DNA of 64,000 bases from Ampelocalamus luodianensis (taxonomy: Eukaryota > Streptophyta > Magnoliopsida > Poales > Poaceae): the NCBI GenBank assembly GCA_036346255.1, contig CM070626.1:14656001-14720000 (forward strand). The letters run 5' to 3'. Shown here one piece after another: positions 11,880 to 22,187 of the stretch. The notes beneath the pieces were generated by a model, which was not told the DNA's origin, made no database searches, and was given only the letters and a program-made list of their open reading frames with translations. Numbering within the stretch: the stretch's first letter is position 1; every line of letters starts with the position of its first letter. A program made the translations under genes and the position numbers.

Positions 11880-11899
11880 CACACACACACACACACACT
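11880..11899. repeat. (CA)n microsatellite
   Basis: A ca repeat of about 20 bases lies at the right edge of the foldback element. Confidence 0.85.
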
Positions 11900-12593
11900 A
11901 CCGGTTAAATGGAGGGGTTTTGGGGCGAGGCTAGAGGGGCCACATCGCCCCGAATTTTTTTTGCCATCGGATTCTTCGCGTTTGTTGTTCGCGGCCATCC
12001 GACTCTTTTTTTGTTTTGTTTTGCGTGCCTACAATTCCTTCGCGTTCACTTCTCCTCTTTTCCAGTCTTTTCGCAACCCGTGCTAGGCATCTCCCTCTGA
12101 CACGGCTTCTGCCGAAATCCCCAACCTCGACCGCCGCCGACTCCAACCCTAACCCCGCTCTCTCGCCGTCGACTCTGCTCCCGCCACGCCTATCCCCCTC
12201 CCTCTCCCCCGCGCGTTCATCTTCCCGCTCCTGCTCCCCGAGCTCCACCCCCACACGACTAAAATACTACGACATCTTCACGCGAACCCCTTACCTCCTC
12301 CGCGCAGCACGCCTTAGAGAAACCACTCCTGGGCGCCTCCTTCGCCCGCCTCCTCCCTCCAACTGTCGCCTCGCCGGCCCACCTATCGCCCGCTTCACCT
12401 CGTCCTCGAATCCCTCCTCCTTCCCGGATTTGGGAGCGACACCTTCCGCTTCCCCAACTTCTCCTCCTCCTCCTCCCGTGCCCCTCCCACCGCCGCTGTC
12501 CCCAGCGCTGGCAATGGAGAAGGTGCCCAGGGTTCCCTCCTCCCTCCTCCTAATCCAACCGTCCCCTCCCCACTCACCGCCGCTGCCGACTCC
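11900..12593 (+). other. CT-rich leader upstream of the SAHH copy
   Basis: The sequence is rich in ccctccc and ctcctcc and has no conserved protein reading. Its position directly before the SAHH start codon suggests 5' untranslated and promoter DNA copied with the gene. Open frames of about 200 codons on both strands over 12016-13013 are shadows of this composition and of the SAHH exon. Confidence 0.4.
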
Positions 12594-13277
12594 ATGGCGC
12601 TTTCTTTCCAGAAGACCTCCTCCGGCCGCGAGTACAAGGTGAAGGACCTCTCCCAAGCCGACTTCGGCCGCCTCGAGATCGATCTCGCTGAGGTCAAGAT
12701 GCCGAGGCTCATGGCCTACCACACTGAGTTCGGTCCAACTCAGTCCTTTGCCGGCGCCTGCATCTAGGGGTACCTCCACAGAACCATCCATACCGCCGTC
12801 CTCATCGAGGTCCGCTGGTGCTCCGGCAACATCTTCTCCACACAGGACCACGCCACCGCAGCCATTGCCCACGACTCCGCTGTAGTATTCGCCTGGAAGG
12901 GCGAGATGCTCGAAGAGTACTGATGGTGCACCGAGCGCTGCCTCGATTGGGGCGCCACGGGTGGGCCTGACCTCATCGTCAATGATGACAGCGACGTCAC
13001 GCTGCTCATCCACGAGGGCGTCAAGGCCGAGAACTTCGAGAAGACCGGCAAGGTCCCCGACCCGGAGTCCACGAACAACCTTGAGTTAAAGATCGTGCTC
13101 GGGATCATCCGCGATGGACTCAAGGTGGATACCAAGAAATACCGCAAGATGAAGGAGAGGCTCGTCGCCGTGTCCAAGGAGACCACCACCAGGGTGAAGA
13201 AGCTCTACCAGATGCTGGACTGCGGGATGCTTCTCTTCTCCGCCATCAACATCAATGACTCCATCACCCAGAGCAAG
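12594..13277 (+). pseudogene. SAHH: S-adenosylhomocysteine hydrolase, exon-1 pseudogene
   Basis: From ATG at 12594 the frame reads MALSFQKTSSGREYKVKDLS and continues with blocks typical of plant adenosylhomocysteinase: TEFGP-QSFAGA, NIFSTQDHA, AAIAHDSAVVFAWKGE, WCTERCLDWG, LLIHEGVKAE, TGKVPDPEST, YRKMKERLVAVS, KKLYQM. The enzyme splits S-adenosylhomocysteine into adenosine and homocysteine in the methyl cycle. Two in-frame stops are present: TAG at 12765-12767 and TGA at 12921-12923, where a Trp codon is expected. About eight codons are missing near 12800. The copy ends SKV at a retained splice donor (aagcaag/gtgaaatg, boundary 13277). The NAD-binding half encoded by the next exon is absent. 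The kept splice site shows a genomic, not retroposed, duplicate. Confidence 0.9.
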
Positions 13278-14042
13278 GTGAAATGGGATCTTATTTCCTT
13301 TACGTCGAATGAGTTATAAGAATTTCTGTTGTTTACGCTGTTGCTTTGGATAATTTACATCTGTGTAGTGTGGATCCGATAAATCGTACCAATTGTAGAT
13401 GTTCTCCATAATATATGATACAGAGTTAAGAGTTTGGTGTTTCCACTAGTAGCTAGCTAGCCATTGGACGTTTTTGTTTTTGTTTTTCTATTTGTTGCCA
13501 CCTAGATTTTGTCTATTGATCTATTATTTGGAATGTAGGATTGAGTTGTGTTCTTTTTGTTTAACTGTGGGATATATAACTAGACAAAGGTACCCAAATA
13601 GTAATGCTGTTTGAATGGTAAACTGGCAATTAATGCACTTTGTATTAGACTACTGTACGAATGATCTAAATTGATATATTGATGGTCTAGATCAAGAAAT
13701 ATCAGTGAGCTTTAACACCGATGTCTCATCAGAGGTTGATCCAAGTATGCATACTTTGTAGCCAATGATCTTGCATACAGGTGCAGACATGCAGTCCTTG
13801 TGTAGGAGCGATTCTGGTGGATTGTTTTTTTATTTTGTTCTAAAATTTATTGGTTGATGAACCTTAATGGGCTCACTACAGCAAACTAGAAACAAAATAC
13901 AACAGGCCATTCTATATTTTCTACTTTCTAGAGTAAGTTATTTTTCTCGATGAGTGCCCTCTTATGTCAGATGAGAGATATAGCAATAACTATTTGTTTT
14001 GTAGTGGTTGGACTATTGAAATGTTTAAAACCACATATTATT
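13278..14042 (+). other. Former SAHH intron and AT-rich DNA
   Basis: The sequence starts with a splice donor and is AT/T-rich, consistent with intron sequence. No downstream SAHH exon appears before the CACTA insertion at 14043. Nothing else is recognised. Confidence 0.4.
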
Positions 14043-15238
14043 TACTACTACAAAAAGGCTGATACTGGATGTCTCATCATAGACGGTCGATCAAAACTGT
14101 CTGTATTAAATACAATGACAGACGGTTTTGGTTTTGCGGCCGTCTGTGTTACTGACTGCACTAAAAAACATCTGTGATAACCATAATATCACAGATGGTT
14201 TATGTTGAAAACCGTCTACGAAGTATCATAGACCGTTCTTAACAAGAATCGTCTGTGATATTATGGTCATCACAGACGATTTTTGTTTGAAACCGTATGT
14301 GATTCGCAACGTGGGATGGCAAAAAATTTTGGATGCATGCGCGGGAGGCGAAATGTTTTGGCTCTATCCTTATATATTATAGCCACCCCCGTCTTGTCTT
14401 CCATCAGTCTTTCCCTCTCCCCTCCCCACGGTGAGCTCCGACGACCGCCCTCGATTCCCCAACGATGAGGAGGAGGAGGGACGTGCAGGACCCAGTCCAA
14501 TAAGTAATCAATTGCTTTGTCGTCTCCCCCTGCTTTGTTGCTTCTGGTGGCTCTTAGTGGTGACCGTAGTTTTCTTGTGAATGAATATACCAAGATAAAA
14601 TTACATATTTTGAGATGAAGCTCATGGACATCGACAGCAAGCACCTCAGAATCCCTAACTCCGAGTACCATGCCATCGTCTGCCTCTTTATCACGGACTC
14701 ATTTTCCTCCCCGGCCACAAATCCGAACTCGAACAGATTTCGATTTCGTGCACTGTCCGGTAAAACAACCCTTTTGAATACGAACTCGGATTGCGACGTT
14801 CTTTGGCTCGTTTGAAAGCTAACAAAAAAAATTCAAATTCACTCACAAGGCCTTGGAAAAGTGAAAAATCCAAAAAAAAAAGTCGTTTAGGGCCTCAAAA
14901 CGGCCTCTGAAGTTTTAGCACTCGTTTTCGCCGTTCGTTCGCCGTCCAGTATAAGTTCTCTTTCATTCCAGATTGTGTAATCAACCATATGCAGATACTC
15001 GGGTCCAACTGTCCAGCAATTGATTGGTTTGGCTTAGAATTTGATTTTTTTTTTGCAATAGAAAAAACTATCACGGACGGTTATTGTTTAGAATCGCCTG
15101 TGATAAATTTTTTCACAGACGGTTCAAAACCGTCTGTGATGACTCATGTCATTACTGACCCATAAAGTCAGACGGTTCAGAAAAACCGTCTGTGATGACG
15201 ATTTTGAACCGTCTGTGATGACCTTTTCTATAGTAGTG
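14043..15238. mobile_element. CACTA element 1 (non-autonomous, 1.2 kb)
   Basis: The ends read tactactacaaaaaggc (first C of CACTA mutated) and, on the opposite strand, cactactatagaaaagg. The 3-bp target duplication is ATT on both sides (14040-14042 and 15239-15241), as expected for CACTA/En-Spm. Subterminal repeats of cacagacggtt and aaccgtctgtgatg, in both orientations, fill 14090-14290 and 15070-15220; these are the presumed transposase-binding sites. There is no transposase. Inside are a TATA-like ccttatatattat (14368) and a PCNA fragment. It has the same end types as CACTA element 2, in the opposite order. Confidence 0.9.
14606..14683 (+). pseudogene. PCNA: Captured PCNA exon fragment
   Basis: The + frame reads YFEMKLMDIDSKHLRIP followed by NSEYHAIV. 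This matches the central part of proliferating cell nuclear antigen, around the conserved EMKLMD-D---LGIP-.EY block between the two PCNA domains. PCNA is the sliding clamp of DNA polymerases. Only about 26 codons are present; the reading becomes unrelated after HAIVC. It lies wholly inside CACTA element 1, so it is a transduplicated scrap. The match is short but specific. Confidence 0.75.
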
Positions 15239-15240
15239 AT

Positions 15241-15300
15241 TACTCCCTCCATTTCACGTTATAACTTTCGAAGTCACTATGGTATGTGTGCGATCAAAAC
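15241..15300 (+). mobile_element. Stowaway-type MITE end (fragment)
   Basis: The phrase tactccctccatttcacg, starting in a TA, is the standard terminal sequence of grass Stowaway (Tc1/mariner) MITEs. I find no matching inverted end within the next 300 bases, so it is probably truncated. It directly abuts CACTA element 1. Confidence 0.6.
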
Positions 15301-16712
15301 TTTTCATGCAGTAGTAGTTTGATCTGAAGGAGTTGAGTTGTTTAAACCCACATATTAGATTTAGTTTAATATAAATGCTTAATTTCAACAATCTTTTCAT
15401 AAAGATACGCTGATACTTCTAGAATGTGCAATGGGCTGCGTCTCTGATCAAGATTTGGTTGTGCCTAGAGCCCAGGAGTAATTCATGTGAGCCCTTGGAT
15501 CTGTGCAACACTATAACTCAAATACAAAATATTACTAAAGCTATGGTACTACACTTGTTCTTCTTTCCAAACGGTTTGACAACCTAAGACACGAGCACGT
15601 GGATCCGTCGGAAAGGGCCCGAGCTAACAGGGACAGATGGAAGCCCCGTAGCCCAGCAGTGGGCGACCGTCCCGCAGCGCGGGCCCAGCCCCACCGGGCG
15701 CGGATCCTTCTTTTTCGGCGCGCCATGCATATATATAAAGAGAAAGTGCAAAGGATCGATAGAAGAGGGAATTAGCAAAAATAGACAGCTTTCTTGGGTC
15801 CTAGTAATATGGCTGATGAGCTTGACGTGGCATGTTAAAACAAAAAATAAAAAAATGGAAAGGTATAAAAAAAGGTATGCTTCAAATAACGTAGTGGGCT
15901 GTGATCTTATCCGGGCGTTGCGTTGGCGTTGGCCCGGATAAGATCGGCCACCGGCTGGGATCCGATGGGATGGGTACGGTGCTCGCGTCAGCGGAATCCA
16001 AACGTGGGCGGCGTGTGCTGCCGTCCACTGTTTCCCCTGCACGCACGTTGTCCTGCAAAATATTTGTATATTTGGCCCCTAGAATTGGAATGTTCCTGGG
16101 GAAATGCATGCAAGCACACCCATGATTAGGAGAGAGAACGAGAGGAGAGAAAAGATTAGCTCTAGAATACTTTTAGAGTCAGCAAGGGGCAATGCCTGAA
16201 AATAGTCACTGAATGCAAATCTGTCATGATTCTATCCCTTTTTCAGGGAATAAATCCCTCGCTCGTAAGTTCACCTATTTTTGTGTATCTTCTGATGCCT
16301 ATCCACGTGAAACGTCAAATGAAAGCTGAATCTTACATGGCATGTGTTGTCCCTTCGTGAATGCCACTTAACGTGGGATGTAGATCACATACGACAAAAA
16401 TTCACCACCGCCATAGTGTCATTCGTGGAGGCCTTAAATCCTCACTCTGATGAAGAGGCAATGGCTTATGTTCATTGCTATATATAGTTCTGTACAAAAC
16501 GGGTTGAGCTCAACTCTTGGGGCTACACTAGTTTGCATGGGTTCTTCCTTGGAGCTACAGTAGCTTGCATGCATGGTTGCCAACCGCTCAGCCCTAGCTA
16601 TAGTGCTTGCTACAATGCTTACTTGCGTGAGTCCTGATATCCAAAACGTGTGCGCGCGCGAGGCTCATACAGAACCATACGGCATACGCCATCCAGCCCC
16701 GCTCCAAATCCT
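15301..16712. other. Intergenic DNA and upstream region of the MYB gene
   Basis: No protein family is recognised. A short inverted pair, gatcttatccgggc / gcccggataagatc, lies at 15902-15946. The last 300 bases before the MYB TATA box include a second TATA-like tatatatag near 16480. Confidence 0.4.
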
Positions 16713-16720
16713 TATATAAA
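16713..16720 (+). promoter_or_regulatory. TATA box of the MYB gene
   Basis: TATATAAA in ccttatataaaggcacc lies 121 bases before the ATG at 16834, a normal distance for a plant core promoter and short 5' UTR. Confidence 0.65.
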
Positions 16721-16833
16721 GGCACCCATTGCCTCGATCCAAGCAAGCGAAGGCAATTGCAAAGAGCCGCCTCCGCAAGACCAGTAAGTTGTTACGCCCG
16801 TCTCTCCATCAAGAGACTATCTAACGCGCGAGC

Positions 16834-18051
16834 ATGGCTTTCTACCGCGGCGTGGGTGAACCATCGTCGTCGCGGCGGCGGCGCCGCCTCCGAGCAGCAG
16901 GCCGTGGAGCAAGGCGGAGGACAAGGTGTTCGAGAGCGCGCTGCTGGCGTTCCCGGAGCACCTGCAGAATCGGTGGGCGCACGTGGCGGCGCAGCTGCCG
17001 GGGCGTACGGCGCAGGAGGCCTACGAGCACTACCAGGCGCTCGTGGCCGACGTCGACCTCATCGAGCGCGGCATGGTCGAGGCCCCTGACTCCTGGGACG
17101 ACGACGACGACGACGCCGGAGGACGAAGCCGCGGCCGCGGCGGGGGTGGCGGCGCCGACAAGCGCCACCGCGGCGTGCCCTGGACCGAGGAGGAGCACAG
17201 GTACGTGCGCGATCGATCGCGCCGTCAAAATCCCTAACACCCTTTATTTTCTTGTCCTTTTCCCCTGCTATTATACGTGCGTTCTTCAAGGTCCTAGATA
17301 CTTCCCCGGATCTTTCCACGTCGGATTACTACCATGGCCCACCTAATCCTTCTCACTGACACGCGGGCCTGGGTTCCTGTAGTCGTGCGCCCTACCTGCG
17401 AGCACACGCTACTGTTCTGGTTTTTTTAATAAAAAATAATACATTTGAAAATAATAATTATATAAATAAATAATCAATTTTTTTTACAAAACTAGACCTC
17501 TATCACCAATTACATGTAGTCATTTCAATTGGCGACAGAGACCATGTTGTCCATTGTTCAACTCCGTGTCACCAATTAAATTGGCGATAGTGATCACCGG
17601 ATCCCTGAATTACTCTTGTCTGAAGGAGGCGCATGCCACTGAAGAAGTCCCTGACACCTGTCGCCATTTCAATTGGTGACAGGAGTCTGACCTCTTTTTT
17701 CTGTCGGCGAGAAAGTCAATTGGCAACAGGGCCTAGTTTTGTAAAAAAATTAGATTATTTATTTATGTAATTCTTTTCTAAAAATGTATTTTTTTTTAAA
17801 AAAAAATACACTGGTTCTGTACATCGGATGACTAATTTCCTCCTTGTCGTGTACGTGTGTGCAGGCTGTTTCTCGAGGGGCTGGAGAAGTACGGCCGCGG
17901 CGACTGGCGGAACATCTCGCGGTGGTCGGTGAAGACGCGGACGCCGACGCAGGTGGCGAGCCACGCGCAGAAGTACTTCATCCGCCAGGCCAACGCCGCC
18001 AGCCGCGGCGACAGCAAGCGCAAGAGCATCCACGACATCACCGCCCCATGA
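16834..18051 (+). CDS. Two-repeat SHAQKYF-type MYB factor (DIVARICATA/MYBS-like), with an apparent 1-bp frameshift
   Basis: Exon 1 (16834-17200) and exon 2 (17865-18051) join across a GT-AG intron (cacag/gtacgtgcgc ... tgtgtgcag/gctg). The first MYB repeat contains WSKAEDKVFESALLAFPEH and LPGRTAQEAYEHYQAL. A short acidic Asp run and a Gly-rich linker follow. The second repeat contains RGVPWTEEEHR (split by the intron), LFLEGLEKYGRGDWRNISR and VASHAQKYFIRQ. The protein ends KRKSIHDITAP. Such factors bind I-box/TATCCA-type DNA in the nucleus. The only plausible ATG (16834, MAFYRGVGEPSS) is one base out of frame with the MYB repeats. The break falls at about 16871 in tcgtcgtcgcggcgg, where one missing base would account for it: total coding length is 554, and 555 is needed for 184 codons plus stop. 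This is either a real null mutation or a sequencing error. Confidence 0.8.
17421..17810. mobile_element. Foldback MITE in the MYB intron
   Basis: The intron carries an inverted repeat. The left arm has tttttttacaaaactagacc and the right arm gcctagttttgtaaaaaaat, with further pairs ataaataaataatc / gattatttatttat and repeated 'caattggcgaca' / 'tgtcgccatttcaattgg' phrases. It is about 390 bp with A/T-rich ends and no coding capacity. The intron on both sides looks normal. The family is not assigned, and the target duplication is unclear because both flanks contain ttctg/ctgg. Confidence 0.65.
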
Positions 18052-18215
18052 TGGATGGAGATCGAGGGCATGCAACAGGATCCGGCCCAATCCAAGCGTA
18101 GCTGCATTCACCCGTAGCTTCTACCTCGACGAGAAAAGAAGAAACAACCGTGTCCGTCTGTCTGTGTACAAATGCAGGCTAAAGCTATCTTGGTTGGAAT
18201 CTGTGAACAAGAACT

Positions 18216-18221
18216 AATAAA
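18216..18221 (+). terminator. Poly(A) signal of the MYB gene
   Basis: AATAAA in gaactaataaagtag lies 165 bases after the stop codon. The Copia derivative begins only 55 bases further on. Confidence 0.55.
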
Positions 18222-18275
18222 GTAGTGTATGATCAAATAATAGTGTCGATGCATGTGTGTGGCATGTAAGGAAGG

Positions 18276-19107
18276 TATTATACTCTGGTACTTCTACTAA
18301 TGTGAAGTAATTCTAGATTGGATCAGAGTTGCGAGACACGACACGAGCATGTACGATATTAAGAATAAAGTAGATGAATCTCGTAGAGAGAACTAAATAA
18401 CGGCGATGAAATAATCACGACGAAATAGAAAAATTTGCGAAGCCGACTGCAAATTTCTTAAACATAATCTCAAAAAAGTACAAGGGATTCTGCTCTCTCA
18501 CAACCTCTCGAACCTTTTAGGACCCTCAAATTCTTGTCCATTATAAGAATCTAGTGCTAAAAAATATAGCTCTTTTACGGTACACTCAATTCAATATGAC
18601 CTGTCCATTCTTTTCAATCTAATATTCCAGATTAGTTAGAATTTAGTTATACAACACCTAGTAGTATAAGTAGTAGAATTCTGAGGGGAAAATTGCAATT
18701 GACCATGTAGAGATCACATGACACAAGAGTAATATTTTCAATACTAGTTGAAAAAGTCCATAATTGCCTCACGAAAAAAAAATATAAATACAAAGAAAAG
18801 TATATAACACCCTTAACAAATCAATGTCCTGATTTGATTTATACTACCACTATATACTACTGGTAGAATGTACCATAAAATTTCTTAAAGAATAACCTAA
18901 CCTCTAATCCTCTCGTGCACATCTTGCTTTGAATGAGTTGGTTTGCGGCTTATATTCTCTACGACCACTCCTCATAGCTTAATATAGTGCCTCCTAGTTC
19001 TCCTAATGAAGTGGGGATCCTAATCCTAATAGGATTAGTATATGAATCCTTCTAAAACACATCTTCAAGTTTTAGTAGGTTAGGATATGAGTCATCTATA
19101 CTCAATA
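18276..19107 (-). repeat. 3' LTR of the gag-only Copia, with a MITE insertion
   Basis: The segments 18276-18561 and 18886-19107 match the 5' LTR at 20807-21277 (for example gatcagagttgcgagac, ccttttaggaccctc, gaataacctaacctc, agtaggttaggat). The extra length comes from the insertion at 18562-18885. Confidence 0.8.
18562..18885. mobile_element. MITE-like insertion in the 3' LTR
   Basis: This 324-bp segment is absent from the partner LTR at the equivalent point and is flanked by TAAA on both sides (18558-18561 and 18886-18889). Its ends carry a loose inverted motif, ttttacggtacactc near the left and gaatgtaccataaaa near the right. The family is not identified. Confidence 0.6.
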
Positions 19108-19801
19108 ATCTCCACGTTAACTCATATCCGTTGAAGTCACCATGCTCTTCTAAGAATTCGCTCCAAGACGGCTCCACTATTTTTGTTTTTTCCTCCAACC
19201 TTTAGGAGTGCTCCTACCACATGGGCTCATGCATATCATCGCAATGTATGTATTGGTATCTGGTCTAGCCCGCCCAGAAACTCCAATTAAGAGATCTTTC
19301 ATTGTGTAGTTTGGTTAACCACACCTCTTGTTCCTACAACCTCCATGCCATAGCTAGGTTTATATCGTCTCCAACCTCCACCTGCTCGCCATTACCGTGT
19401 GGTTGGTCCCACCACGTCTTCCTTCTTCCAACAACTCGCACATTTTCCTTCACATCTGCTAGATTTTGCAACTATCTTAATAGTTCCGCACATAACTGTA
19501 GATGAGACCTGACTACCTACCGCTAATGACACAGTTTTCTCCTCTTGATCAGGATTTTTATTAGACTTCCCATTGATGTCTCTTCTCTAGTGATTACCCA
19601 TCAATCGATATCCTCCATTACTCCATATACTTTTCATGATTACATATCAATTGTATGTAACTTGCATGACTCCACCACGAAGTGATACCTCACAGCCTTC
19701 GAGTTCAAGTGACCTCACAGATATTATATTCTTATTTAAGCCAAAAATATATTGAACCTCCGCCGATATGCGATGTGCTCCATTATACATCTCAAATGTA
19801 A
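19108..19801 (-). other. Non-coding internal region of the gag-only Copia
   Basis: Between the 3' LTR and the protease start there is no integrase or reverse transcriptase reading in any frame. This is where pol was lost. Confidence 0.55.
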
Positions 19802-20775
19802 TTATTCCCACCTCAGTAATTGCATACTCCTTGTAATCGCTAACTGAGCAGTTTCATGCACCGGGCATAGAGATCCTTCATCAAATATCTCCCTCACCGA
19901 ACATATATGGAAGCAACAACCTGAATCTAATATCCATCCATGAGAAGTATTTGATTGGCTGACGACTAGTACGTCTGAATCATCTTTAGCTACTGTCACT
20001 GAGCATGCACTCCTCATTTTCTTCAAACTTGGATAGTTCTTTATCATATGACCTTTCTCGTCAAATAGATAGCATACATGTATGCCCTTGCTCTTGCCCT
20101 TTTTCTTCCTGTGATTTTTGCCTTTGCCTGTAACATCTATCACAGTCAATGATTGATCAAACGAGGATGAAAAATCTAATAACTTCTCCAAGGACTCTGC
20201 CTTCAATAGATATGCCACTACCTCATTGAAGTTGAGAGTGCTTTTTCCCAGTGAGGATATTCATCACCAATTGCTCCCATGATGGTGGTAGAGATGACGA
20301 CAATATGGCGATCTTGTCGTTCTTCTCAATTTTCTCATCTACATTAGTCAGTTGTGTGATAAACTTGTTTAAGACATTGAGATGGTCAACGAATAGTGCG
20401 CCTTCCTCCATGTGTAACCTAAATAGTTGCCGCATTAGTACCCACTGGTTTGTCAGCGACTTTGCCATATACAATTCTACTAAGTTACTCCATAATTTCT
20501 TCGATGAATTTTCTTTAATCACCAAGTATTTTACCTCATCGGAGAGATAAGACGGATTGTACTGACAGCCTTCCGCTCCACCACTTAATTTCCAGTCTTC
20601 ATCGGACGTCTTTTCTGGTTTATTCCCTTCAAGAGCATCAATTAACCATTGCTGGACACGGACATACGTCACCACACATTGCTATACATTGAAATTTCCT
20701 TCACCGTCAAATTTCCCCACTTGATTCCATATCGTAGCATCAATTAACCCTTGCTTTGTCGACCTTCTCATAAAT
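19802..20775 (-). pseudogene. Copia gag and start of protease, broken
   Basis: From a Met codon near 20775 the minus strand reads WNQVGKFDGEGNFNV, then an in-frame TAG where the family has Trp, then VTYVRVQQWLIDALEG and a UBN2-type gag (KLWSNLVELYMAKSLTNQ, LPPSWEQLVMNI). A frameshift at about 20230 sits in a run of five A, where one extra base explains it. The reading continues NEVVAYLLKAES, with a knuckle-like CYLFDEKGHMIKNYP in which the second and last Cys are replaced by Phe and Tyr. It ends in a protease start, WILDSGCCFHI. Gag packages the RNA; this copy has a stop, a frameshift and a damaged knuckle. Confidence 0.82.
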
Positions 20776-20792
20776 CTGATTAATCGACCTTA

Positions 20793-20804
20793 GCTTCAAT
20801 ACCA
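20793..20804 (-). other. Primer-binding site
   Basis: The minus strand reads tggtattgaagc next to the 5' LTR. This is close to the initiator-Met tRNA site tggtatcagagc used by most plant Copia elements, with differences in the middle. Confidence 0.6.
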
Positions 20805-20806
20805 TT

Positions 20807-21277
20807 TGTTATACTCTGATACCCCTTCTTATGCGCAGTAGCCCCAAATCAGATCAGAGTTGCAAGATACGGCACGAGCGTGCACGATATAAAGAACAAA
20901 GTAGATGAATCTCATATAGAGAACCAAATAACGACGATGAAATAATCACGATGAGAGAGAAATATTTGGCGAATCTGACTGCAAATTCGTTAAGCACAAC
21001 CTACAAATAATACAGGGGATTGTCGCTTTCTCACAACTCCCTCGAACCTTTTAGGACCCTCGGATCATTGCCCTATACAAAAATCTAGTGCTAAAGAATA
21101 ACCTAGCATCTAATCGACTCGTGCTCCTCTTACTTTGGATGAGTTAATTTGTAGCTTGTATCCTCTATGACCACCCCTCATGATTTTATATAGTGCCTCT
21201 AGGATTAAGATATGAATTCTTGTAGAACACATCTCCAAGTACTAGTAGGTTAGGATTTAAGTCACCCATACTCAATA
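20807..21277 (-). repeat. 5' LTR of the gag-only Copia
   Basis: A 471-bp LTR starting tgttatactctg and ending atactcaata (plus-strand view). It matches the two parts of 18276-19107 along its length and lacks the MITE. Confidence 0.78.
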
Positions 21278-21318
21278 GAAGAAACACACCTTGGAAGGAT
21301 TTTAGCAGTCCAGCGCAT

Positions 21319-21421
21319 GATTATTACTTATTAGATACAATGGTAAACTTGTATCGGTGATTATGGCATGGTTATTACTTATTAGATACAATGGTAAACT
21401 AGTTTCGGTGATCATGGCATG
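21319..21421 (+). repeat. Tandem duplication, two ~51-bp units
   Basis: The unit ttattacttattagatac...ggcatg occurs twice in a row with a few differences. It is non-coding. Confidence 0.8.
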
Positions 21422-22187
21422 GGTTTTCACATCCCATTGTCATCTTATCAATACATCTATTCTAGTGACAAGTGTCTTTTAATGTCATTGTTGGTTCTTT
21501 CTGTTGTGTTGGTAGGTTTTCGTTGCGATGGGGCCAGGGGCGGATCCAGAACGAAAATAACCGGGTGTCCCATACATATCACAAATGTCTAATTATAAAG
21601 CAGTGTTGTTTAGAAATTAGAATAGTAATGTGTTAAACAATTCAACACGACGTATAAAGAAATAGCCATCAAAGTGCTTACCAAAACAAATGGTCCTGCA
21701 CTCCTACTAGTAGTTTTGGTTAACTGTGGCAAAGTGAATAAGTGATGGATAAAATTCCAAACTATGGACAAAAGATGGTCGGCATCGGTAAAAAAACAAC
21801 ATCCAACCTTGATAGCCTACAAAAAGTAGAAGAAATCACTTAGTAAAAATATAAGTAAAAGAATCATGAATTTATCGAAACAAAGATAAGTACATTACAC
21901 TTTATAATTTCTTTCTACACTCCCTTAAGTTCTGTAAGCGATGAATTACCGTATCATTGGTAACTTTCCCTATGTGAGGGGCCATCGTTCTGTTCATGTG
22001 ATGATGGGACCTTTATCTCCTCCCGTGGTGATGCTTTCCTTTTAAGAAATCTTTCCATAAATTTATCTGTCATTTGTCAATTATTTGAATACTCCATTAG
22101 ATATTTGTACTATAGAATAATAGAAGCATACATTCGTAGTCAATTATTTAAAATTGTGAGGCTTACTTACTTGACATTGTGTCTTAA
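21422..22187. other. Intergenic DNA; possible hAT-type end
   Basis: The phrase caggggcggatccag at about 21534 resembles the end of common grass hAT-type elements, but I find no matching second end. The rest is AT-rich with nothing recognised. Confidence 0.35.

Larger units (their letters stand above)
18276..21277 (-). mobile_element. Non-autonomous Copia derivative (gag only)
   Basis: Two direct LTRs enclose a minus-strand internal region with gag and the start of protease but no integrase or reverse transcriptase. The near-matching 5-bp flanks gaagg (18271-18275) and gaaga (21278-21282) look like a target duplication with one change. A primer-binding site follows the 5' LTR on the minus strand. 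With no pol it would depend on proteins from another element. It lies just downstream of the MYB gene, in the opposite orientation. Confidence 0.8.

Noticed and set aside
12016..13189. Frames of 208 and 240 codons around the SAHH copy
   Set aside because: They are in other phases or antisense to the recognisable SAHH reading, or lie in the CT-rich leader.
15902..15946. Short perfect inverted pair gatcttatccgggc
   Set aside because: Single, short, with no associated gene or element ends; no basis for a function.
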